Shown here piece by piece: positions 1 to 6,234 of a stretch of DNA of 10,790 bases. The notes below the pieces were generated by a model that worked only from the letters and a program-made list of their open reading frames with translations, made no database searches and was not told where the DNA came from. A program made the position numbers and the translations under genes. Where the stretch lies: the NCBI GenBank assembly GCA_913774795.1, contig CAJYIL010000267.1, forward strand, positions 1 through 10,790. The letters run 5' to 3'. How positions within the stretch are numbered: position 1 is the stretch's first letter; every line of letters begins with the position of its first letter. The DNA is from Pseudobdellovibrionaceae bacterium (GTDB lineage: Bacteria; Bdellovibrionota; Bdellovibrionia; Bdellovibrionales; JAMPXM01).

Positions 1-96
1 AAACCAGAGCGACCCGTGAAAGAGATAGCGGTGCGCAAAGTAGGCCACGCCTTCCATCAACAGAAATGTACCGAGCATCAGAACCACGAACATCAT
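1..96 (-). CDS. crtZ: Beta-carotene hydroxylase, CrtZ-type (partial, 5' part only)
   Basis: Only the first 32 codons are inside the window; the gene continues past the left edge. The visible protein begins with a hydrophobic helix (about residues 3-20) and then AHRYLFHG at residues 21-28, an H-X4-H histidine box followed by SLWF. The order 'ME..A..AH[KR]Y.[FM]HG..W' matches the N-terminus of bacterial CrtZ, the membrane di-iron enzyme that adds 3-hydroxyl groups to beta-ionone rings (beta-carotene to zeaxanthin). The ATG at 94-96 overlaps the glycosyltransferase stop as ATGA, so translation is probably coupled; no Shine-Dalgarno sequence is obvious. A second ATG follows directly. Another fatty-acid-hydroxylase-superfamily member cannot be excluded until the remaining histidine boxes are seen. 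Confidence 0.8.
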   Translation of the reverse strand, partial: MMFVVLMLGTFLLMEGVAYFAHRYLFHGSLWF

Positions 97-1154
97 GGCG
101 TGAGCTTATAGCGACGGCCGCGCCAACGCAATTCACGACCGAGGATTCGATCAAGAAGTGCAGATGCCGACACATACACGAAAGTGCCAATTCCGAGAGG
201 CGCTAGCAACACACCGAAAAGACTAAAGTCTCCATACCGGCGCTGGGCTAGCCCTAGAATGAAGAGGCCCGCCAATGCCATGAGAGTCTCGAGCGGAGTC
301 GCGCGAAAAAATCGAAAACTTTCGGTCAAACACGCGATGACGACGACGATCTCCATAATTTTTAAAACTGAAGCGTGCTGAAAGCCGACTCGGAAAATAC
401 GTTTCCATCCCTCAATGAAGGCGGCGAACGAGGCGTACATTCGAACCCGGAAAATGCGCCCCGAACGATCGAGTGAGTACGTCCCACCGAGCTCAAGGCA
501 TCGTTCAGCGAGATCCAGGTCATCGGCTAAAGAAGCCGCAATCGCTTCGTGCGCCCCTTGCTGGAAGTACCACGCGCGCTTGAACAATAAATACTGGCCG
601 ATCGCAAATAGCGACCCGCGCCGCGGTTTTGAAAAGGCCGACGAGCTAATGAATACCAACATGTGAAATGGGCCCATCCATTTTTCGATCAATGATGTAT
701 TCGAGTGATAGGGCAGAGCGGAGGCGAGATCGGCATTGAGAGCGATCATTGTTTCGAGCGAACCTTCAAGATGTTCGGTGTCAGCATCGGTGAACAAAAG
801 AGAGTCGCCCGTCGCGACGAGCGCTCCTTGCTGACACGCCCAGTTTTTGCCGGCCCATCCCGTCGGCCGAGGTGCGCCTTCGAGAACGCGCACTCGCGCA
901 TCTCTTGCCGCAAACCCTTCGGCGATTTCTTGTGTGCGATCTTCGCTACGGTCGTTGATGACAATGATCTCCCTCACTTGAAGACGTAAAAGCGAGGAAA
1001 GAATTTTATCGAGATTCGCTTCTTCATTGCGGGCCGGAACAATGACCGAGACATCAAACGACCCTATCGGGACGGCCGCGGATTTTCGCGACCTCAAGAT
1101 CGCGGGACCGAGGCGAATCAAAAGAACCGAAAGGCCGAGAATTGACAGAATCAC
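93..1154 (-). CDS. Membrane glycosyltransferase family 2, carotenoid/hopanoid type (CrtQ/HpnB-like)
   Basis: A 353-residue GT-A fold transferase. It has an N-terminal hydrophobic segment (residues 2-20), the nucleotide-binding start VSVIVPARNEE (35-45), the subfamily motif GWAGKNWACQQG (99-110), a DAD metal-binding motif in FTDADTEH (121-128), a DDLDLAE acidic motif (211-217) and GWKRIF (249-254). Two or three hydrophobic helices follow (about 266-285, 290-303, 310-332). The G-W-x-GK-x-WA signature is typical of 4,4'-diaponeurosporenoate glycosyltransferase (CrtQ) and of HpnB-like hopanoid-associated enzymes. Because a crtZ-type gene follows by ATGA overlap, glycosylation of a hydroxylated carotenoid is the favoured role; this is inference and the sugar is unknown. 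The start is GTG, overlapping the displaced TGA of the binding-protein gene as GTGA. No good ribosome binding site precedes it, which suggests coupling. Confidence 0.85.
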   Translation of the reverse strand: MILSILGLSVLLIRLGPAILRSRKSAAVPIGSFDVSVIVPARNEEANLDKILSSLLRLQVREIIVINDRSEDRTQEIAEGFAARDARVRVLEGAPRPTGWAGKNWACQQGALVATGDSLLFTDADTEHLEGSLETMIALNADLASALPYHSNTSLIEKWMGPFHMLVFISSSAFSKPRRGSLFAIGQYLLFKRAWYFQQGAHEAIAASLADDLDLAERCLELGGTYSLDRSGRIFRVRMYASFAAFIEGWKRIFRVGFQHASVLKIMEIVVVIACLTESFRFFRATPLETLMALAGLFILGLAQRRYGDFSLFGVLLAPLGIGTFVYVSASALLDRILGRELRWRGRRYKLTP

Positions 1155-1330
1155 AAATTGACGAAGTAAGAGTTCAAGTCGGCCTTCAAGGCCGACGACG
1201 GCGCGAGTTTCAAATCGACGAGCTGTTGACGAAGAGTCTTCCAGCGATCGTCAGTCATGGCTCCTAATTTTGCCGTTTCGATGAGAGGCTTTTGCGCTTT
1301 CGCACTCGCTTCAAACGTCGTGAGATCCAT
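1151..1330 (-). pseudogene. Displaced C-terminal segment of the NMT1-type binding protein
   Basis: This 59-codon stretch lies in the frame -1 relative to the upstream binding-protein reading frame and continues it well. It begins MDLTTFEASAKAQKPLIET and later has GAMTDDRWKTLRQQLVDL, then ends at TGA (1151-1153). The 'F.aSa.AQkPLIET ... G.MT..RW..L..QL' pattern is the usual C-terminus of NMT1-type binding proteins in the NitT/TauT class. The break falls at GGTCG/ATGG (about 1328-1335), consistent with loss of one base. No homopolymer or slippery heptamer is present there, so programmed frameshifting looks unlikely. The restored stop overlaps the next gene's GTG start by 4 nt, which suggests that the undamaged gene ended here. 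Mutation and assembly error cannot be told apart from this sequence alone. Confidence 0.85.
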
Positions 1331-2100
1331 CGACCGTTGAGTTCATTCATTGTTTTGTTCACTGCCTCCGGGGACGCGAGATAAGTCGCCCAGCCAGAGC
1401 GAACCGTTTCAACGACTCGTGAAACGAGAGCCTTGTTTTTCTTCAAGACCTCACCGCGAACGATCAGAACTGTCGTGTAGGGATTAAATCCTTCATCCGC
1501 GACGAGAAACGTTTTTACTTTCGCGTTCGCTTTGACCGCCGCCAAAGGTTCTGAAGTCGAAAAACATTGCTGCGAATAATTGGGGTCGGCCAAGAAATTT
1601 TGGATGCCACCGAGATAAGGGACGACGTCGGCTTCGCGTCTTAGTTTAAATTTGTTATCAAGAAAAAGTGCGTACGGGAGGCCTTTCTGAATAGCGAGAG
1701 TACCCTTCGCGGCGTAAACATCGGCGAGCGTTTTGAAACCACGCTCTTCATGAGTCATGATCGCCTGCGGATTTGTTTGATAAGCCGCAAAGATCGCGAC
1801 GACATCAGCTCCGCGCGCCCGAGCCATAATCACTTCATCGGCACTCGCAATTCCGAAATCGAATTTGCCCGCCGCCACCATCTGCACGACCGGCGTACCT
1901 GCGCCGCCTTGAGCGATGTCGAACTTGAGATGGTTGCGTTTCGCCGTGCTTGTTCCGTTTGCCGCGTAAAAACCACCGAACTGAGGTTCGGGCTTCCAGT
2001 TCAATGCGAGCTTAACAGTTTCGTCGGGCGCAACGGGAGTCGGCGTAATATCGGCGTGAACCGTTAACGAAAAGAAAGCGATCAAGAGAGCGAAACGCAT
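1264..2100 (-). CDS. ABC transporter substrate-binding protein, NMT1/ThiY-like, frameshifted near its 3' end
   Basis: Periplasmic binding protein of the NMT1/SsuA family, which captures small ligands (thiamine pyrimidine precursors, riboflavin, sulfonates and others) for an ABC importer. The ATG at 2098-2100 is chosen because AAGGAG lies 6 nt upstream and the next 17 residues form a signal peptide ending VHA. Family motifs seen are LALNWKPEPQFGGFYAA (31-47), the PVVQMVAAGKFDFGIAS stretch (70-86) and EPLAAVKA (184-191). As it stands the frame ends after 278 residues. The last roughly 20 are a basic, arginine/lysine-rich tail unlike the family, because a -1 shift near 1330 moves the true C-terminus into another frame (separate entry at 1151-1330). 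Repaired, the protein would have about 316 residues, the usual family size. The permease and ATPase genes lie directly upstream. The ligand cannot be named; no thiamine or riboflavin gene is nearby. Confidence 0.85.
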   Translation of the reverse strand: MRFALLIAFFSLTVHADITPTPVAPDETVKLALNWKPEPQFGGFYAANGTSTAKRNHLKFDIAQGGAGTPVVQMVAAGKFDFGIASADEVIMARARGADVVAIFAAYQTNPQAIMTHEERGFKTLADVYAAKGTLAIQKGLPYALFLDNKFKLRREADVVPYLGGIQNFLADPNYSQQCFSTSEPLAAVKANAKVKTFLVADEGFNPYTTVLIVRGEVLKKNKALVSRVVETVRSGWATYLASPEAVNKTMNELNGRWISRRLKRVRKRKSLSSKRQN

Positions 2101-2106
2101 GGAGGT

Positions 2107-2112
2107 CTCCTT
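2107..2112 (-). promoter_or_regulatory. Strong ribosome binding site of the binding-protein gene
   Basis: AAGGAG on the minus strand, 6 nt before the ATG at 2098-2100. It sets the start of the binding protein downstream of the longer possible frame that opens at 2130. It is the best Shine-Dalgarno match in this operon, which fits the need for excess binding protein over the membrane components. Confidence 0.8.
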
Positions 2113-2138
2113 CTTGACAGAGTCAATCACGGCTCTTG

Positions 2139-2888
2139 CTAGAGATCACGAGCTGACGCATGCCAGTGACGGAGAGACCATCGCGAGGCCGCATTCAAAA
2201 CCATCACGATCACGAGCCCAAGAACTGCACTCAGCAAAACGGCCCCAAACACTTTATCGATGCGCTGCTGGGTTCGCGCCGCATCGACGACAGAACCGAG
2301 TCCGCCCCCAGCAATGAATTCGCCGACGATCGCGCCGATCACCGCCAACCCTCCTGCGATGCGCAGACCACTGAAGATTTGCGGAAGCGCGAAGGGAAGC
2401 CGCAATTTCCAGAGTCTCGCCCAAGCCGACGCCCGGTAAAGCCGGAAAAGATCAACCAATGAAGGATCGGTCGATTCAAGTCCTAAGAGAGTCGAAGCAA
2501 TCACCGGAAAAATCGAGACGATAAACGCCGACGCGATGACGGTCGGCCGACCAAAGCCGAACCAGATCACCAAGAGCGGAGCGATCGCGATGATGGGCAC
2601 GGTCTGGAAGAAAACCGCATAGGGGTAGATCATTTTTTTGAGAACAGCCGACAACGAGAGAAGGACGGCGACCGTCACTCCGACCAGACCACTGAGAACC
2701 AAAGCGATTAATGAAGACGTCGCTGTAGAGAAAAGGCCTTCGAGCAGTTCGGCCCGATCGTCTCGCAGAGATAAAAACACTTCGCCCGGAGTCGGAAGCA
2801 AATAAGCGGGAACGATGCCGAATGAACGAAGAGCTTCAAGCAAAACAATAATGGCTACGAGCGGGATCAAAGGGAGAATGAATCTCAC
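2139..2888 (-). CDS. ABC transporter permease, NitT/TauT/ThiX (SsuC-like) type
   Basis: A 249-residue inner-membrane subunit of the binding-protein-dependent importer. About six hydrophobic segments are visible: roughly residues 3-20, 55-80, 87-112, 116-136, 178-193 and 215-233. The cytoplasmic EAA-type loop that docks on the ATPase lies between them at about 146-176, reading ...LYRASAWARLWKLRLPFALP. Other family features are PAYLLPTPGEV near residue 30 and IGAIVGEF before the last helix. The length is normal for SsuC/TauC/ThiX proteins (about 250). The ATG overlaps the ATPase stop by 4 nt (ATGA), so the two are co-translated. The binding-protein gene starts 38 nt downstream. Substrate specificity cannot be read from this subunit. 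Confidence 0.92.
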   Translation of the reverse strand: MRFILPLIPLVAIIVLLEALRSFGIVPAYLLPTPGEVFLSLRDDRAELLEGLFSTATSSLIALVLSGLVGVTVAVLLSLSAVLKKMIYPYAVFFQTVPIIAIAPLLVIWFGFGRPTVIASAFIVSIFPVIASTLLGLESTDPSLVDLFRLYRASAWARLWKLRLPFALPQIFSGLRIAGGLAVIGAIVGEFIAGGGLGSVVDAARTQQRIDKVFGAVLLSAVLGLVIVMVLNAASRWSLRHWHASARDL

Positions 2889-3607
2889 GGCATCACCCCA
2901 CTTAAGTACGAAACCTCGCGGATGAACGCAGGGTCGGCGCGCAGCTTGTGCGTTCGGTCGCGAGGAAGAGTGATCGCATGATCCTCGATCACCCGCCCCG
3001 GCCAGTTCGATAAGACGAGAGCCCTGTCAGACACAAACACCGCTTCACTCGCCGAGTGAGTCACAAACACGACCGTCATTCCCATAGAAGTCCAAAGACA
3101 ACGCAATTCTTCCTGGAGGCGGTAGCGCGTGCGCTCGTCGAGCGCCGCAAACGGCTCATCGAGAAGAAGGAGCGATGGTTGCGAAACGAGGGCGCGTGCC
3201 ACTGACACGCGCATTTTCATGCCGCCCGAAAGCTGGTTGGGGAAAAGATCGCGAGCCTCCGAAAGACCGACAAGGGAAAGAGCCTGCTCGGGATCGCCGT
3301 TTGCGCCGCTCAGCTCTAACGGGAGGGAGACGTTCTGTAAAACCGTACGCCAAGGCAGAAGAGCTGCGTCCTGGAAAACGAAGGACCTTGAGTCAGCGTT
3401 GTCAGCAACTAAATGGCCCTGATCGAAAGTCTCGAGTCCTGCGATCATGCGCAGGAGCGTCGATTTACCTGAACCCGAGGGGCCTAAGAGAGAAATGAAC
3501 TCACCCGGCTGTACCGAAAAAGAAAGCGGCGAGAGCGCGGCGCGACCGTTGAACGATCGCGCAATATTCGTGAGAGTTAGTTGAGTCCCTCGAGTGCTTT
3601 GAGCCAT
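2885..3607 (-). CDS. ABC transporter ATP-binding protein, NitT/TauT/ThiZ (SsuB-like) type
   Basis: The cytoplasmic ATPase that powers the importer. From the ATG at 3605-3607 it has 240 residues with every catalytic element in order: Walker A GPSGSGKST (42-50), Q-loop SFVFQDAALLPW (75-86), signature LSGGMKMR (126-133), Walker B LLLLDEPFAALD (146-157) and H-switch VTHS (182-185). 'FQ...LLPW' and the SN-WPGR region near residue 200 are typical of the SsuB/TauB/NrtD/ThiZ group. An in-frame GTG at 3626-3628 would add seven residues. Neither start has a clear ribosome binding site; I prefer the ATG. The start lies inside the end of the lipoprotein gene, in another frame, overlapping by 31 nt. The stop overlaps the permease start by 4 nt. 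Confidence 0.92.
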   Translation of the reverse strand: MAQSTRGTQLTLTNIARSFNGRAALSPLSFSVQPGEFISLLGPSGSGKSTLLRMIAGLETFDQGHLVADNADSRSFVFQDAALLPWRTVLQNVSLPLELSGANGDPEQALSLVGLSEARDLFPNQLSGGMKMRVSVARALVSQPSLLLLDEPFAALDERTRYRLQEELRCLWTSMGMTVVFVTHSASEAVFVSDRALVLSNWPGRVIEDHAITLPRDRTHKLRADPAFIREVSYLSGVMP

Positions 3608-6222
3608 GGTGCCGATAGCATATCCCACTGGGCCCGACTCGTGTCACTCATTCGTGACCGCAAAGTTTCACCGGCCAATAAGATGGTGACCATTTCATCC
3701 GGAGTCGGGAGTTCGGCTTGGTCTTCGGCGACGTTGTAGAAACCTGTCTTCGCATTGAAGAGCTTCGAGTTCATGAAGGCGTAAGCGTCGAGAGCGGTCG
3801 CATCGTAGATCGACTTATCCATCACTTGCCCCGCGCGCACGAGAGCGATGATGGCGATAGCTTGATCGACCGAACGACGTGACTCCTTCGCATTCACCTT
3901 GACGAGGTCTTGGTGGTACGTCGAGCGAAGGCCCCCATCTTCCGAAGCCAACTCATGGGAGATGAAATTCGCGATACCGACGATTAACATCGAGAGCTGC
4001 GAACGAGCTTCGATCAGCTGATCGACGGCGCGCTTTCCCGATTCTTTTGACGGTGTGATCAGAGGGCTTGCTTGCGTTTTCTCGATTCCCTCGGTGGCTT
4101 CCAAGAAGTCCGCAACCGCTAGCAAGTAGCGAGCGGCGTCGTTCAAGTGAACGACGTTGCTGCGCTTCCCGCTCACGATATCAACAAGTCCCGCCATGGT
4201 CGCGGGCTCATCGGAGTCATCCGAGCGCTCGTTCGCCCATGTCGTCCTCTTTTTGATATCGATCAAGAACACGGGCGACATGGGCTTCGTCATGTTGGTC
4301 AGGATGGTCGCACCGTTCGCCACTCCCAGAGCGAAGAACGTGTCCTTCGGGAAAAGACCTGACGTGATGCTCTCGGCAGGTAAGTCCTTGATCAAATGCC
4401 CCACAGTCACTTTGCCGAGAGACGAATCGAAGCCGTTCTTCTCCCAATCGCGGAAGTAGCGAGTCATCGCCGCCAGTCCACGTAAAAGCTGAGCCTGACC
4501 TCGTACACTGAAGCTTTTCGGTCCATCCGTAAATGACGGGACAAAGTCAGAACCGACCGTAAATGAATCCGGAACGGCGAAAGCGGTATCGCCACCGATA
4601 TCGTCACGCACCGAGAAGTGCTTGAACTTGGTAGTCGGATCAACCGTCACGGCTAACGCTTTGAAAGGTTTGTCGTTGACCGTCGTGAACCCGGCCATCG
4701 CGAGCATTTTGTCGACTTGGCTCATGACCGACTTGGTGTAAGCGGTTGAACTCAAGTTGCCACTCTGCCAGAGCGACGCCGCATACGACATCGAGTCGCC
4801 GAGAACTTCAGCTCCGGTTTGCGAACCCTTCGTCGTATTCTGGGGCGCGACGACCGGCGCGATATTCAACATCCCGCGCGACATTTCGACGACAACCTTG
4901 TTTGTTTCAGCGCCGTAAACACGCAATCCATCGTCTTGCTTCAAATCGGTTTTCACGAATTCTTTCGCGATCCCTCTCAAGAAGGCTGGGTAGTCTTTTT
5001 TCACCGATGCGATTTTCGTGCGAATCACTTGAAGCTGCTCTGTGATCTTCGCATCGAGCTGCTGTGGCAGCGTCGGAACGAACTGAGCGACAGCGCCCGC
5101 GATTTGCTTTTGCAAAGCATCGTGAGCGGCTTGCTGGAGATCGGCTTGCAGCTTTTGAAGACCGTACTTTTCGATCGCCGGCAGGATGCCGATCGCTTTC
5201 GGGATCAAGATCAACGGGTTTAGACACTTCGATGATTTCAAGCAGCGAAGGCCTTTCGGACCTTTGCCTTTCAGGAAATCATAGAGCTCCTTTGAAACGG
5301 GCTCGAATGTCTTCTGGCGATTTTCTTCTTCAGTCAATTCCCAGAGTTCAACGATCACGGTCAGGGCGTCTTGGTTTTTCTTGATCTCGCCGATCTGAAC
5401 GAAAACCGTGCGGGCTTGATCGACCATGGCCGCTGTTTCTTCGTCGAGATTGAACTCGTATTTCTTAGCGACCTCTTTCAATCGGTCAATCATGACGACC
5501 GAGTTCGTCTCGGCCAAAATCGAATCGATTTCTTTCTCAAGTCCGTTTACGAGCGGAAAGAAATCGGTGTCGAGCGCGGACTTCACCCCTTGGTAAACGT
5601 CGCGATTAAGCTTCGACATCTCCAAGTATTCAAGGACGGCTTTGACATAGACCTTCGCCATCGCGATCGAGGCACGAGGCGACGTTTCAGGAGTCGGCCA
5701 CGGATAAGTCTTCGCCGACTTCTCTAAGACACCGCGAATAATCGGCAGCTGATCGGCGAGCATCTTGTCGTTTTCATCGAGAACCGGAAAGACATCGACT
5801 CGCGTTTCGCCGGCAGCCGCAGCCAAATACAAAACGTCCGAGAAATCCGTTCGAGTCGCTGTCCCTCGTGTTGAGTAAAACTGTGTTCCAACGCGCGAGC
5901 CCAGCTTTACGAGGGCCGGCGAGTCTTTCAAGCGACCGAGGGTCATCAAACTTTCGCCGAACCGGAACAAGCGTGCCGAAGAAACAGTCTCATTCCACTT
6001 CAAGGCAACCGAAGCCGAAGCATGAGCCTGATCGAGCTTCAATGTCGGATCTTTTTGAAGCGGTCCAAAATCGGTTTTACCCACGGGGTACTGTCGCTCA
6101 ACCGGCTTCGGAGCACAGCCCACGAGAGCCAAAAGCGCCACCAACGAGGCGAACGTCAACGCAAGCCCCGCGAACGTGCGCAAATCAGAACCCAAAATGA
6201 ATTTCTCTTTTTGATTTCTCAT
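3577..6222 (-). CDS. Large lipoprotein of unknown function (881 aa)
   Basis: I do not recognise the family. The ATG at 6220-6222 is preferred over an in-frame GTG four codons earlier because GGAAAAG lies just upstream of it. Residues 1-36 form a lipoprotein signal: a basic start, a long hydrophobic stretch and the lipobox L-V-G-C with Cys36, followed by APKP, so the mature protein is lipid-anchored and periplasm-facing. The rest looks mainly helical. Residues about 225-305 and 340-410 are rich in charged heptad-like helices. Two cysteines (C327 and C333, C-X5-C) could form a disulfide. The C-terminal 310 residues carry repeated helix patterns such as RGQAQLLRGLAAMTRYF (575-591) and LNDAARYLLAVADFLEA (693-709), and a KTGFYNV loop near 825. 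These recall an alpha/alpha-toroid, which is only an impression. It sits 12 nt after the barrel gene and overlaps the ATPase gene, so a role with the barrel or importer is likely. Confidence 0.85.
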   Translation of the reverse strand: MRNQKEKFILGSDLRTFAGLALTFASLVALLALVGCAPKPVERQYPVGKTDFGPLQKDPTLKLDQAHASASVALKWNETVSSARLFRFGESLMTLGRLKDSPALVKLGSRVGTQFYSTRGTATRTDFSDVLYLAAAAGETRVDVFPVLDENDKMLADQLPIIRGVLEKSAKTYPWPTPETSPRASIAMAKVYVKAVLEYLEMSKLNRDVYQGVKSALDTDFFPLVNGLEKEIDSILAETNSVVMIDRLKEVAKKYEFNLDEETAAMVDQARTVFVQIGEIKKNQDALTVIVELWELTEEENRQKTFEPVSKELYDFLKGKGPKGLRCLKSSKCLNPLILIPKAIGILPAIEKYGLQKLQADLQQAAHDALQKQIAGAVAQFVPTLPQQLDAKITEQLQVIRTKIASVKKDYPAFLRGIAKEFVKTDLKQDDGLRVYGAETNKVVVEMSRGMLNIAPVVAPQNTTKGSQTGAEVLGDSMSYAASLWQSGNLSSTAYTKSVMSQVDKMLAMAGFTTVNDKPFKALAVTVDPTTKFKHFSVRDDIGGDTAFAVPDSFTVGSDFVPSFTDGPKSFSVRGQAQLLRGLAAMTRYFRDWEKNGFDSSLGKVTVGHLIKDLPAESITSGLFPKDTFFALGVANGATILTNMTKPMSPVFLIDIKKRTTWANERSDDSDEPATMAGLVDIVSGKRSNVVHLNDAARYLLAVADFLEATEGIEKTQASPLITPSKESGKRAVDQLIEARSQLSMLIVGIANFISHELASEDGGLRSTYHQDLVKVNAKESRRSVDQAIAIIALVRAGQVMDKSIYDATALDAYAFMNSKLFNAKTGFYNVAEDQAELPTPDEMVTILLAGETLRSRMSDTSRAQWDMLSAPWLKALEGLN

Positions 6223-6234
6223 GTGCTTTTCCAC

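Noticed and set aside
705..989. Open frame on the plus strand opposite the glycosyltransferase gene.
   Set aside because: It lies wholly antisense to a well-supported gene, has no recognisable motif or ribosome binding site, and is rich in Arg and Ser as expected of a shadow frame.
1178..1196. Perfect inverted repeat (GTCGGCCT with its complement and a 3-nt loop) that could be a terminator between the binding protein and the glycosyltransferase.
   Set aside because: No T-tract follows on the minus strand, and the stretch codes for ALKAD in the displaced C-terminus of the binding protein, so ordinary codons explain it.
1264..1335. Programmed -1 ribosomal frameshifting as an explanation for the split binding protein.
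   Set aside because: No X-XXY-YYZ slippery heptamer or stimulatory structure is evident at GGTCGATGG, and this family is not known for recoding.
2885..3628. Possible TPP or FMN riboswitch ahead of the ABC genes, given the ThiXYZ-like family.
   Set aside because: There is no leader: the ATPase starts inside the lipoprotein gene, and I see no conserved riboswitch core there or in the 7456-7655 gap.
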